From assembly GCA_003228175.2 (NCBI GenBank), contig QGNQ01000017.1, positions 1-39,216 on the forward strand: 39,216 nt of DNA, in the 5' to 3' direction. A program made the translations under genes and the position numbers. The notes under the pieces were generated by a model. That model had not been told where the DNA came from and did no database searches. It was given only the letters and a program-made list of their open reading frames with translations. This document shows positions 23,276 to 32,043 of the stretch, one piece after another. The stretch's first letter is position 1. Each line of letters starts with the position of its first letter. This stretch comes from Chloroflexota bacterium. Lineage in GTDB: Bacteria > Chloroflexota > Dehalococcoidia > Bin125.

Positions 23276-24451
23276 ATGCCTGCAACGATCACCGAACGTA
23301 TCAAGGTCATCGACGTTGACACGCACATCACGGAACCGGCGGACGTGTGGACCGCCCGGGTGTCGAAGAAGTGGGGTGACAGAATCCCCCACGTGGAGGA
23401 GAACCCCGAGGACGGCAAGTGGTACTGGGTGCTTGGCGGCAAGCGGGGCCAGCAGCACCCCGTCATGGCGTCGGCCGGCTGGAAGGAGCCCTACCCTTCT
23501 TTTCCGCCCTCCATCGAGGACGTGGACCCGGCGTCGTTCCGCCCGCGTGACCGGATCGAGCGCATGGACGAGTACGGCATGCACGCCCAGGTCATCTACC
23601 CCAACGTAGGGGGATTTGGATCCGGGCGCTTCATGGACCTCAACGAGCCGGAGCTGCAACTGGATTGTGTGCGCGCCTACAACGATTTCCTCACGGAATG
23701 GTGCAGCGTGGATCCAAACAGGCTCCTGCCGATCAGTGCGCTGCCGTTCTGGGACCTGGACCAGACGATCGCGGAGATCGACCGCTGCGCCAAGATGGGG
23801 CATCGCGGGATCATCTTTTCGAACGAGCCGGACTCCTACGGCCAGCCCGCCCTCAGCGATCCGTACTGGGACCGCCTCTGGGCGACCGCGCAGGAGCGTG
23901 GCCTGTCGATCAACTTCCACATCGCGTCGGGGGACACCAGCGTTCTGCAGAGCGGCCATGAGAGCCTCTCGCCGGTCGCCCGGGTCTCGATGGCGTCGGT
24001 GATGATCTTCATGCACAACGCCCGTGCGATCTCGGAAACGATCATGGCGGGGGTTCCCCATCGGTTCCCGGACCTCAAGTTCGTGTCGGTCGAAAGCGGC
24101 ATCGGCTGGGTTCCGTTCGCCCTGGACGCGATGGACTGGCAATGGCTCAACAATGGTGGGCCGACGACGCACCCAGAGCGCACGCTGCTGCCGAGCGAAT
24201 ACTTCCGCCGCCAGTACTACGCTTGCTTCTGGTTCGAGCGCAGCCCGGTGACGAGGGCGATCCTGGAACACCTACCGGACAACCTGCTGTACGAGACGGA
24301 CTTCCCCCACCCGACGAGCATGTCGCCGGGGCCCGCGTCGATCGCGGACGTGCCGAAGGACTTCATCGAGGAGACCATGGCGGACCTGCCCGAGGATCTC
24401 CTGCGCAAGATCCTGCACGACAACGCGGCTGCGATTTATCACGTGGACTGA
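23276..24451 (+). CDS. Amidohydrolase family protein (ACMSD-like)
   Basis: A 391-residue metal-dependent hydrolase/decarboxylase of the Amidohydrolase_2 family, a TIM barrel. The N-terminal strand ends in IDVDTHITEP, giving D15 and H17 in the place of the family HxH or DxH metal site. Further probable ligands are H215 in INFHIASG, the histidine in IFMHNARA, and D342 in YETDFPHPTS, the conserved barrel-end aspartate. ACMSD-type members decarboxylate aromatic or muconate-like acids; others hydrolyse C-N or C-C bonds. The substrate is unknown. ATG 23276 is supported by AAGGAG ten bases upstream; an in-frame start 69 bases earlier is less likely. Its last 13 bases overlap the end of the truncated flavoprotein gene on the other strand. 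The frame is intact throughout. Confidence 0.88.
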   Translation: MPATITERIKVIDVDTHITEPADVWTARVSKKWGDRIPHVEENPEDGKWYWVLGGKRGQQHPVMASAGWKEPYPSFPPSIEDVDPASFRPRDRIERMDEYGMHAQVIYPNVGGFGSGRFMDLNEPELQLDCVRAYNDFLTEWCSVDPNRLLPISALPFWDLDQTIAEIDRCAKMGHRGIIFSNEPDSYGQPALSDPYWDRLWATAQERGLSINFHIASGDTSVLQSGHESLSPVARVSMASVMIFMHNARAISETIMAGVPHRFPDLKFVSVESGIGWVPFALDAMDWQWLNNGGPTTHPERTLLPSEYFRRQYYACFWFERSPVTRAILEHLPDNLLYETDFPHPTSMSPGPASIADVPKDFIEETMADLPEDLLRKILHDNAAAIYHVD

Positions 24452-25281
24452 TCCGAGCGAGGCCGCCGGCCGATCGCGACGAGCACCACGTCGCCGCTGA
24501 GCGCGTGGCGCTCTCCGTCCTGTTCGATCTCAAGCTGGACGCCCTGGGGACCGATCCGGACGCTGTCGGCGTCGATGGCGGCGCCGGTGCGAACGTCGAC
24601 GCCGCGCGCGGCGAGCTGTGTAGCCAGCGTGCGGGCGATGTCCGCATCCTCTTGTGGGAGCAGCTGCGGTTGGAGCTCTAGGAGGACGACGTCGCTTCCT
24701 AGATCCGTCCAGAGCGATGCAAACTCCACTCCGACGGCGCCGCCTCCTACGATGATTGGGCGCGCGGGCGGTGGCAGGTCGATGGCGTGGTCCGAGGTGA
24801 TGATGCGGGCGCCATCAACGGGGAAGAACGGCAGGCCCGCGGGCTGGGAACCGGTCGCGATGATGAGGTCCTTGGCGACGATCTCGGTCGTGGCGCCACC
24901 TGCGGAGGGCGCGACGCGCACCTCGGTGGCGGCGGTCATCCGCGCAGTGCCGTCGATCCGCTCGACCTTCGCGAGGTCAAGCGCTTGCTGCATGCCTGCG
25001 TGGAGTTTGTCGACGACGCTGTTCTTGAAGTCGAGCGCCTGGGGCCAGTCGAGTTGGGGCGGTGGGACTTTGAGGCCATGGGCGGGCGCACGGCGCACCT
25101 GGCGCGCGATGGCGGCGGTCTCCAGCAGGGCTTTGGTGGGAATGCATCCGCGGTGCAGGCAGACACCGCCGATCTTGTCCTGCTCAACAAGGGCGACGCG
25201 GCCGCCGTGCTGGGCTATCGTCCGAGCCGCCGTGTATCCGCCCCAGCCACCGCCAACCACGAGGACATCGAAGTCGGTCAC
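24439..25281 (-). pseudogene. Dihydrolipoamide dehydrogenase-like protein, C-terminus missing
   Basis: A 280-residue class I pyridine nucleotide-disulfide oxidoreductase that is too short: family members such as Lpd are about 460 residues. Present are the FAD site VVGGGWGGYTAA (residues 8-19), the redox disulfide C41-LHRG-C46 in GGVCLHRGCIPTKALLE, the GSQPAGLP segment, and the NAD site IIVGGGAVGVEFASLWTDLG. The protein then stops right after VVLVAIGRRPRSD, so the second FAD strand (TxxPGIYAAGD) and the dimer-interface domain with the catalytic His-Glu pair are absent. The stop lies inside the last codons of the convergent amidohydrolase, which marks a rearrangement junction. It starts at GTG 25281 with a strong GGAGG six bases upstream, so it is probably still translated, but Lpd activity is not expected. 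Confidence 0.82.
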
Positions 25282-25407
25282 GGGTACCTCCAGCGTGCTC
25301 TCGTGAGATCATCTTACGCGTTCGGGCTATCTGCTTCGGTGGGAGCCGAGGGCGGCTGGCGCGGGCCCGTGGGGCCGGTCGCTGCTGGGGTTGATTGGGA
25401 GGACGTG

Positions 25408-25800
25408 ATGAACACTGCCGAGGGTGTGTTGGATCTCCATCGAGTGGCGATCAATGATCGTGACTTGGAGGCGTATCGGGCCACGATGCACTTCCCGTTT
25501 ACGTACCAGAATTACAGCGGTGTTGCGCTGACAATCGCAACGGCCGCGGATGTCGGCTCGGCCGCGCAGCTGCCCTGGAACATCATCCTGCGCAGCGATC
25601 CGAAGTGGCGTCAGACAACGTTCGACACGGTGGAGGCGGTTGCCCGATCGGTGTCGTCGGCGGTGTTCAAGGTCAGGTTCCGCCGGATCGATGATGGCGG
25701 CCGGGCCTCGGGGGCGTATCAGGCGATCTGGATCGCCACCTTTCGGGACGGCCGGTGGGGCATCCAGTTTCGCCACAATCTGGGCCTGGAGGAGGCGTAG
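25408..25800 (+). CDS. NTF2-like small protein
   Basis: A 130-residue protein with the pattern of the NTF2/SnoaL-like fold: an N-terminal helix (EGVLDLHRVAINDRDLEAYRA), the segment TMHFPFTYQNYSGV, then alternating strands (VSSAVFKVRFRRID, GAYQAIWIATFRDGRWGIQF) and a short tail. The RDLEAY...FPF start and W-x-x-x-F..GRW strands are common to uncharacterised NTF2-like proteins. Members of this fold are enzymes (isomerases, dehydratases, epoxide hydrolases) or binding proteins; no catalytic Asp-His pair is evident. The ATG at 25408 has GGGAGGA about five bases upstream; a GTG one codon earlier is possible. It is divergent from the truncated flavoprotein and convergent with the SCP-2-like gene, ending seven bases before its stop. 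Confidence 0.75.
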   Translation: MNTAEGVLDLHRVAINDRDLEAYRATMHFPFTYQNYSGVALTIATAADVGSAAQLPWNIILRSDPKWRQTTFDTVEAVARSVSSAVFKVRFRRIDDGGRASGAYQAIWIATFRDGRWGIQFRHNLGLEEA

Positions 25801-25807
25801 GAGCTGG

Positions 25808-26254
25808 TCAGGGGGCGGAGCCGGCGGCCTCGCTGGGGAAGGTTGTTTCGAGCTTGGCGGAGGCGTCGAAGAAGTCTTGCAGGGTCTGGTTGAAGCGGTA
25901 GAACTTGTCGCGACGGTAGAAGTCCGCACCGCGGGCGAAGTTCTCGGGCGCCTCGAGGTCGAGGGTGTTGAGGGTGTGGTGCAGGTCGGCGGCGCCGTGA
26001 GTTTTGATGTTCTCGATCATCTCGCGCCAGGCGTCGGGGGGCTGAGTGAGGACGAAGTCGAGCTCATCAGTCTCGGCGGCGGTGCTGGCAGCGACGTCTG
26101 CGACCTCGAAGGCCTCGAAGACGACCTTCCAGTGGCGCTCGCCAACTTCGATACCCATTTCGCAATCGATCGTGCCGAACTTGCGGAAGTTGGGGTCGCT
26201 GTTGACGATGTCGCGAAGGGCCTGCAGCCACTCCAGGGAGGGGAAGGCGGGCAT
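25808..26254 (-). CDS. SCP-2 sterol-transfer-like protein
   Basis: A 148-residue protein resembling the bacterial SCP-2-like sterol/lipid carrier domain: PAFPSLEWLQALRDIVNSDPNFRKFGT at the N-terminus (the usual ...W...L...LN.dp.f...g pattern), beta strands CEMGIEVGERHWKVVFEAFEV and DFVLTQPPDAW, then a helical C-terminus. It has no signal peptide. In bacteria such domains bind hydrophobic molecules or acyl-CoA and often sit beside lipid or steroid degradation genes, which suits this neighbourhood (CoA transferase next door). The start is very well supported: AGGAGGT is five bases before ATG 26254, and an extended -10 lies further upstream. Lipid binding is inferred from the fold alone. Confidence 0.72.
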   Translation of the reverse strand: MPAFPSLEWLQALRDIVNSDPNFRKFGTIDCEMGIEVGERHWKVVFEAFEVADVAASTAAETDELDFVLTQPPDAWREMIENIKTHGAADLHHTLNTLDLEAPENFARGADFYRRDKFYRFNQTLQDFFDASAKLETTFPSEAAGSAP

Positions 26255-26290
26255 GAGACCTCCTCTGATGATCCCGAACGCTCCGGGGCG

Positions 26291-26299
26291 ATTTTAGCA
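26291..26299 (-). promoter_or_regulatory. Extended -10 TGC-TAAAAT for the SCP-2-like gene
   Basis: Read on the minus strand the sequence is TGCTAAAAT, an extended -10 with five of six consensus bases, in otherwise G+C-rich surroundings. Transcription would start near 26284, giving a leader of about 30 bases that includes the strong Shine-Dalgarno. No -35 is evident, as is usual for extended -10 promoters. Confidence 0.5.
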
Positions 26300-26472
26300 T
26301 CGCGGAGAGTGGCCGCCGGACTGGGGCGGGTTCGGGGTGCCTCAGGTGCAGGCGGGGCGCTTGCATAGAGGGAGGTCTGCGCTGGGGAGACGGGGCTCGT
26401 GGTCGCGGCGCCTGCCGCAGCGCGCGTTAGCATGGCCGCGGTTGTCCCGGGAGCTGATCGAAAGGAGCATGC

Positions 26473-27663
26473 ATGCCGGCGCTGGATGGGATGCGGATTC
26501 TCGATATGACGCAGTACGAGGCCGGTACCTCGTGCACGCAGGCGCTGGCGTGGATGGGCGCCGATGTCGTCAAAGTGGAGCCACCGAAGTACGGGGACCC
26601 TGGGCGGCGCACACGGCAGGGCCAGGGCAACTCGCCCTACTTTCTGAATTGGAACAGTAACAAACGCAGCATCGTGCTCGATTTGAGCCAGCCGCGGGGA
26701 CGCGCGCTGCTGCTGGAGATGATCCCGCATTACGACGTGTTCGTGGAGAACTACGGCCCGGGCGTCGTGGAGAAGCTGGACATCGATTACGAGGCGATCC
26801 GGGCGGCGCATCCCAGCATCATCTACGCGCGGCTGAAGGGCTTCGGGACGAGTGGTCCCTACGCCGACTACAAGTGCTACGACATGGTCGCGCAGGCCGC
26901 GGCGGGCGCGTTCTCGGTGACCGGCGATCCCGGCGGGCCACCGATGATGCCGGGACCGACGGTGGGCGACTCCGGCACGGGTGTGCAGCTGGCGCTGGCG
27001 CTGCTGGGAGCGTATGTGCAGCAGCAGCGCACGGGCGAGGGGCAGCTGGTGGAGATCTCGATGCAGGAGGCGATGACGTATTACATGCGGACGCGGGTCT
27101 CGATCGGCGCCGAGTGGGGTGAAGCGGTCGCGCCGCGGGCCGGGAGCGGCAATGGGGCGCTGGTCAATCTCTACGCCTGCAGGCCGTTTGGACCCAACGA
27201 CTACGCGTACCTGATGGCGAGCACGCCGCGTATGTGGACGACGCTGTGCGAGGCTCTGGGGCGGCCGGACTTGCTCAGCGATCCGCGCTTCCAGAGTGAA
27301 GCGGATCGCTTGGATCAGGCGGACGCCCTGCGCGCGGAGATCGCCGCCTGGACGGGGCAGCGCACGAAGTGGGAGGTCATGGAGCACCTTGGCTCGGCAG
27401 GGGTGCCGTGCAGCGCGGTGTTCGACACGGTGGACCTGTTCGCCAACGAGCATCTGAAGAGCCGCGGGTTCATCCACGAGCTTGCGCACCCTGATCACGG
27501 CACGATCCGGCTGCTGGGCTGGGCCCCGCGCATGTCCAAGAGCGACGTTCCGCTGCGTCGGGCCCCGCTGATGGGGGAGCACTCGAACGAGATCCTGGCC
27601 GAAGATCTCGCGCTCAGCGCGGGCGCGATCGCCGACCTCCGCGACGCGGGCGTGGTGAGCTGA
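26473..27663 (+). CDS. CaiB/BaiF family (class III) CoA transferase
   Basis: A 396-residue family III CoA transferase. Typical segments are LDGMRILDMTQYEAG at the N-terminus, ALAWMGADVVKVEPPKYGDP, KRSIVLDLSQPRGRALLLEM, FVENYGPGVVEKLDIDYEAI and IIYARLKGFGTSGPYADY. The catalytic aspartate that forms the acyl-anhydride is D137 in KCYDMVAQAAAGAFSVTG. The second half ends with the family RRAPLMGEHSNEIL motif. The enzyme moves CoA between organic acids, such as from succinyl-CoA to a carboxylate to be degraded; the acid is not known. The ATG at 26473 is preceded by AAAGGAG at five bases. It is divergent from the SCP-2-like gene across 218 bases. Confidence 0.92.
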   Translation: MPALDGMRILDMTQYEAGTSCTQALAWMGADVVKVEPPKYGDPGRRTRQGQGNSPYFLNWNSNKRSIVLDLSQPRGRALLLEMIPHYDVFVENYGPGVVEKLDIDYEAIRAAHPSIIYARLKGFGTSGPYADYKCYDMVAQAAAGAFSVTGDPGGPPMMPGPTVGDSGTGVQLALALLGAYVQQQRTGEGQLVEISMQEAMTYYMRTRVSIGAEWGEAVAPRAGSGNGALVNLYACRPFGPNDYAYLMASTPRMWTTLCEALGRPDLLSDPRFQSEADRLDQADALRAEIAAWTGQRTKWEVMEHLGSAGVPCSAVFDTVDLFANEHLKSRGFIHELAHPDHGTIRLLGWAPRMSKSDVPLRRAPLMGEHSNEILAEDLALSAGAIADLRDAGVVS

Positions 27664-27707
27664 GCGAGCGGTCGTCGCGCGTCGTACGGTGCGGACGGAC
27701 ACTCGTT

Positions 27708-27724
27708 TGTAGTCCCGGGCTACA
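27708..27724 (+). terminator. Hairpin downstream of the CoA transferase gene
   Basis: TGTAG and CTACA flank TCCCGGG, forming a small hairpin 45 bases after the CoA transferase stop. A TTT run precedes rather than follows it, so a terminator in the plus direction is weakly supported; an operator is another reading. Confidence 0.25.
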
Positions 27725-27938
27725 GAGGCCGTTGTGCGGAGGCCCGCGGGCGCTGCACGACAGGCGCACATGGGCGAGGATGGCAGGGGCGAGGGCGACC
27801 GGCCTGTCACGTGGCACACGTTCGCGGGCCCGCCCCAGCGTTGGCACGAGCAACGCCTTGTCACGATCGAAACCAGGCGACACGGCGACTGGGCCGTCGA
27901 TGCATTGGCTCCACACAGGGGAGCCCCGAAGGATCACC

Positions 27939-29723
27939 ATGCCGCCGACATTCGCTGAACTCGAACTGGATGCCGATGGGCTTCGCGCGGTCGAGGCGCT
28001 CGGGTTCGAGACGCCGACGCCGATCCAAGCGCAGACGATCCCCCTCCTGCTGGCGGGGCGCGACGTGCTGGCGCAGGCGCAAACGGGGACGGGCAAGACG
28101 GCGGCCTTCGCCCTTCCCATCGCGCAGCGGGTCGAGACGGCGCGGCGAAAGGTGCAGGCGCTGGTGCTGGCTCCGACGCGCGAGCTGGCGATACAGGTGT
28201 CGCGGGCGATGCAGGACCTGGGCCGCACACGCGGCCTGGCCGTGCTGCCCGTTTACGGCGGACAGGGGTACGACCAGCAGCTGCGCGGCCTGCGGGCCGG
28301 CGTGCACGTGGTGGTGGGGACGCCGGGGCGCGTCATGGATCACATCCGTCGGGGCACGCTTGACCTCTCTACGGTGAACACCGTCGTCCTGGACGAGGCG
28401 GACGAGATGCTGGACATGGGCTTCGTGGAGGACATTGAGTTCATCCTGGGCAAGGTGCCGGAGGAGCGGCAGATCGCGCTCTTCTCGGCGACGATTCCGA
28501 AACGGATCGATGCGCTTGCGCAGCGCTATCAACGCAAACCGGCGCGGATTTCGATCGCCCGGGAGGCGGCGACGGCGCCGCAAACGCGCCAAATGTACGT
28601 TGAGACGCACCACCGCGAGAAGGTGCGGGCGCTGACGCGGATCCTGGATTTGGAGTCGCCGAGCTCAGCGATCATCTTCTGCCGGACGAAGCGCGAGGTG
28701 GACGAGCTCTCCGGCACCCTGCAGGGCCGGGGCTATACGGCTGCTGCGATTCACGGCGATATTACGCAGGTGCAGCGTGAGCGCCTGCTACTCGCGTTTC
28801 GGGATGGACGGGTGGCGCTGTTGATCGCGACCGAGGTGGCGGCCCGCGGTCTCGACATTCCGGATGTGACGCACGTTTTTAACTACGACATCCCCGGGAG
28901 CGCAGACGCCTACATTCATCGGATCGGGCGCACGGGCCGGATGGGGCGCAAGGGTGACGCGATCACTTTCGTTGCCCCGAGCGAGACGCGAAAGTTGCGA
29001 TTCATCGAGCGGCAGATCCGCCAGAGCCTGATGAAGATGCCCGTGCCGACGACGGCTGATATCGCGGCCCGCCGTGAGGAGATGTTCCGGAGCTCGCTGG
29101 TGACGGCGATCGAGTCCGGTGCGGCGAGCCGGTACACGTCGCTGGTGGGCACCTTGGCGAAGGATCACGATCCACTGCAGGTGGCGGCGGCGGCGATCTA
29201 CCTGGCGAACGGTGGCCCCGGTGGACGGCATGAGGAGCCCGCTGCGGAGGAGGGGCCGCCGCCGCGCCGAGGATCCGCCAGCGAGGGCGAGGTGGCGCGG
29301 CTGCACTTGGACGCCGGACGCGCACAAGGGGTGTCGCCGTCGGACATTGTGGCCGCATTCACGTCGGAGGCGGAGGTCTCGGGGCGGGAGATCGGGGCGA
29401 TCGATATCTACGGCGACTTCACGCTGGTGGAGGTTGCGCCGGTGGTCGGGACGCTGCTGCTGGCGCGGGCGACGCTGCCGCTGCGGAGCGGGCGCGATGT
29501 GCAGATCACGGCCGCAGAGCCCAAGCGTCCGCCGGGTGCGACGGCTCCGGGTCGACCGTCCGGTCCGCGCAAGGGGCACAAGGGGGCAATTGGCGGTCGA
29601 GCGTCCCACGGCCACAAGCCGCGCCGACCGACGACAAGCGGTAGCCGGCCGCCGGGCGCGCACAAGCGGCGGAAGCCGGCCAGGGGCGCCGCGCGACCGG
29701 CAGGGGTTGGCAAGCGGGGCTGA
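27939..29723 (+). CDS. deaD: DEAD-box ATP-dependent RNA helicase
   Basis: A 594-residue DEAD-box RNA helicase of the DeaD/CsdA type. Motifs in order: Q motif PTPIQAQ (residues 26-32), I AQTGTGKT (47-54), Ia PTRELA, Ib TPGRVMD, II DEAD (152-155), III SAT, IV IIFCRTK, V ARGLDIPD, VI HRIGRTGR (327-334). After a linker, about residues 455-530 form the DbpA/CsdA-type RNA-binding domain (EVARLHLDAGRAQGVSPSDI, ending in VQITAAEP). The last 65 residues are a basic Gly/Arg/Lys/Pro tail, suited to RNA contact. Such helicases unwind structured RNA in ribosome assembly and cold-shock mRNA decay. ATG 27939 has GAAGGA five bases upstream; an open frame continues upstream without resemblance to the family. 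A cold-shock RRM protein lies 4 kb away. Confidence 0.93.
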   Translation: MPPTFAELELDADGLRAVEALGFETPTPIQAQTIPLLLAGRDVLAQAQTGTGKTAAFALPIAQRVETARRKVQALVLAPTRELAIQVSRAMQDLGRTRGLAVLPVYGGQGYDQQLRGLRAGVHVVVGTPGRVMDHIRRGTLDLSTVNTVVLDEADEMLDMGFVEDIEFILGKVPEERQIALFSATIPKRIDALAQRYQRKPARISIAREAATAPQTRQMYVETHHREKVRALTRILDLESPSSAIIFCRTKREVDELSGTLQGRGYTAAAIHGDITQVQRERLLLAFRDGRVALLIATEVAARGLDIPDVTHVFNYDIPGSADAYIHRIGRTGRMGRKGDAITFVAPSETRKLRFIERQIRQSLMKMPVPTTADIAARREEMFRSSLVTAIESGAASRYTSLVGTLAKDHDPLQVAAAAIYLANGGPGGRHEEPAAEEGPPPRRGSASEGEVARLHLDAGRAQGVSPSDIVAAFTSEAEVSGREIGAIDIYGDFTLVEVAPVVGTLLLARATLPLRSGRDVQITAAEPKRPPGATAPGRPSGPRKGHKGAIGGRASHGHKPRRPTTSGSRPPGAHKRRKPARGAARPAGVGKRG

Positions 29724-29884
29724 CGCCCGTCGTGCGCCGGATCGCGTGCTGAATGATCCAGTCGGCGCGGGCGAGGGGGCGCACGCCGGTGGGCACCTAG
29801 GCCGGGCGAGGGCTAGCGTGAGGGACTGAGCGGCGGGGCGTTCTGAGCAGGCCCGGTCCGTGCGCAGGGGCATTTCTGGGTCAG

Positions 29885-31879
29885 GTGGGCGGTCGTATTT
29901 CAAACCTGAGCCAGGAGTTTCCGAGCGACCTTGCCGGCTACCGCGAGCGTCTGCGGACGACGTTCGGCTACCCGGACCTGCGCGATGGGCAAGGGCAGGT
30001 GCTGGCAGGCCTGGCGGAGACGGACGTGCTCGGCGTGATGCCGACGGGTAGTGGCAAGAGCCTCTGCTACGTGCTGCCGGCGCTGGAGGTTGGACGCACG
30101 CTTGTTGTCTCGCCGCTGATCGCGCTGATGCATGACCAGGTCCGAAGCCTTACGCAGGTGGGCGTGGGAGCCGCGTTCCTGAACTCGTCCGTCAGTTCGG
30201 CGGAGAAGAATGCTCGCTATCGGGACTTCGTCGAGGGACGGATTCCCTTGCTCTATATGGCGCCGGAGGGGTTGCGGAACGCCAAGCTGATCGCCGGGCT
30301 GCGGCGTCATGGCGTGAATCTGCTGGCGATTGATGAGGCGCACTGTATTTCGCAGTGGGGGCATGACTTTCGTCCGGACTATCTGACGCTGGGGGAGATT
30401 CGCGAGCAATTGGGGTCGCCACGACTTCTGGCACTGACGGCGACGGCGGATCCGCGGGTGCGTGCCGACATCGCCGCCCGGCTAGGTCTGAGCGGGGCGA
30501 TGCGAGAGGTCGTGACTTCCTTCGATCGTCCGAACTTGGAGCTGAGGGTGACGCGGCTGGATGGTGTTCGCCGCCGGATCGACTGGGTGGTGGGCTTCGC
30601 GCAGGCGCACGCAGGACAGTCCGGCATCGTCTACGTGCGGACGCGGAGCCGGACGCAAGAAGTCGCGGCGGCGCTGGTGGACGCTGGCGTTGGGGCCGAG
30701 GCGTATCACGCGGGACTGCCGCAGCGGCAACGGACGGCGGTGCAGGACCGGTTCGACGACGGCGAGACGCCGGTGATCGTGGCGACGAACGCGTTTGGGA
30801 TGGGCGTCGACAAGCCGGATGTGCGCTATGTGATCCATTTCAACCTCCCCGGCCGGATTGAGGCGTATTACCAGGAGGCAGGCCGCGCCGGCCGTGACGG
30901 GGAGCCGGCCGAGTGCGTCCTGCTCTACGCGCAGCACGATCGTGCGGCACAGCAATGGTTCATTGACGAGGCGCATCCGAACGACGATCGGGTGCGCGAG
31001 GTGTGGGCGCAGTTGCTCGTGGATACGGACCTGGCGCAGGGCGATGGCTGGCTGGAGGATGTGGTTCGGCCCAGCGACCAGGCGAACAACGTGCTGGAGG
31101 CGCTGCGCGCGTCGGGTCTGGTTGCGCCGGCGGCGCTGCACGTCTTGTCGCGGGATCCCGATGCGCGGATCGACACGCGGGCGATCTCCGAGCATCGGGC
31201 GGATGCGGAATCCCGGCTTGCGCGGATCGTTGAGTACGCCACGACGAAGCGTTGCCGTCGTGCTGTGATCTTGGGCTACTTCGGGGAGGCGGCGTCCGCG
31301 CGCTGCGAGCACTGTGATAACTGCCGTCCCTCGGCTGGTGGTGGGCGGGGACCTCGCGTCGGGTCGAGCGGGGGGGAGCGTGGGGACGTGCCCGCGGATG
31401 ACCTGGGCGAGGGCGGTGAGGCGCTGGCGGCCGAGTTGCGCGCCTGGCGGCTTGCGCGGGCGCGGGCGGATGGGGTTCCGGCGTACGTCGTCTTCGGCAA
31501 TCAGACGCTGCAGGAGTTGGTGCGGCGTCGTCCGCGTTCGGAGGCCGCGCTGCTCCGGGTGGAGGGCATCGGTCGGGTGCGGGCGGAGCGATACGGACGG
31601 GATTTGCTGGCCGTCTTCGCGTCGCAGACGGAGTCCGCGCCAGAGACGGGCGGGGCGCTCGCAGCGGGTGAGGAGAGCCTTGGTGAGCGGATCGGGACGG
31701 TGCTGGAAGCGGAAGACGGACCGATGTATGCGAGGGGGATCGCGAATGCCGTGGGCCTGCCGTGGACCCGTGGGGCCGTGCGCGCCTGGCTGGAACAGGC
31801 GGACGGTAACGAAGTGGAGCGAGACGATCTGTCCCGTTGGCGCCTGCGCGTGCGGGGGCGCGCGGGTGGTGACGATTGA
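29885..31879 (+). CDS. recQ: ATP-dependent DNA helicase RecQ
   Basis: A 664-residue superfamily 2 DNA helicase. Seen are motif 0 (RDGQGQVLAGL), I GVMPTGSGKS (K58), II DEAH with the RecQ aromatic loop (AIDEAHCISQWGHDFRPDY, D150), III LTATAD, IV GIVYVRTRS, V NAFGMGVDKPDVRYVIH and VI QEAGRAGRDG (from about 330). The zinc site is C457-x16-C474-x2-C477-x2-C480, the exact RecQ spacing. An HRDC domain follows at about 515-592 (LRAWRLARARADGVPAYVVF, LLRVEGIGRVRAERYG), then a 70-residue tail. Compared with E. coli RecQ, about 75 residues are inserted between motif VI and the zinc site, while almost none remain between zinc site and HRDC. GTG 29885 is the only credible start and has a weak ribosome site. 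RecQ acts in recombination and fork repair. Confidence 0.93.
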   Translation: MGGRISNLSQEFPSDLAGYRERLRTTFGYPDLRDGQGQVLAGLAETDVLGVMPTGSGKSLCYVLPALEVGRTLVVSPLIALMHDQVRSLTQVGVGAAFLNSSVSSAEKNARYRDFVEGRIPLLYMAPEGLRNAKLIAGLRRHGVNLLAIDEAHCISQWGHDFRPDYLTLGEIREQLGSPRLLALTATADPRVRADIAARLGLSGAMREVVTSFDRPNLELRVTRLDGVRRRIDWVVGFAQAHAGQSGIVYVRTRSRTQEVAAALVDAGVGAEAYHAGLPQRQRTAVQDRFDDGETPVIVATNAFGMGVDKPDVRYVIHFNLPGRIEAYYQEAGRAGRDGEPAECVLLYAQHDRAAQQWFIDEAHPNDDRVREVWAQLLVDTDLAQGDGWLEDVVRPSDQANNVLEALRASGLVAPAALHVLSRDPDARIDTRAISEHRADAESRLARIVEYATTKRCRRAVILGYFGEAASARCEHCDNCRPSAGGGRGPRVGSSGGERGDVPADDLGEGGEALAAELRAWRLARARADGVPAYVVFGNQTLQELVRRRPRSEAALLRVEGIGRVRAERYGRDLLAVFASQTESAPETGGALAAGEESLGERIGTVLEAEDGPMYARGIANAVGLPWTRGAVRAWLEQADGNEVERDDLSRWRLRVRGRAGGDD

Positions 31880-32043
31880 CGCGCGCCGACCGCGCTGTCG
31901 GCGCTGGGGCGAGAACCGGACTCGTCTGCCAGGTAGGATCGCGCGAGGATCGGTTCCAACGTCGCGCAGTGACGCGCTCAGGAATCATGGTTTCGCTACT
32001 CCGGGCTCAAGAATCGCGGCCCACGGATCAGGGAAGGTGACGG

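Noticed and set aside
22847..24271. A 474-residue minus-strand frame over the amidohydrolase
   Set aside because: Antisense to a clearly conserved amidohydrolase; no domain, no ribosome site.
26017..27864. A 615-residue minus-strand frame
   Set aside because: Antisense to the CoA transferase and overlapping the SCP-2-like gene; arginine-rich with no recognisable domain.
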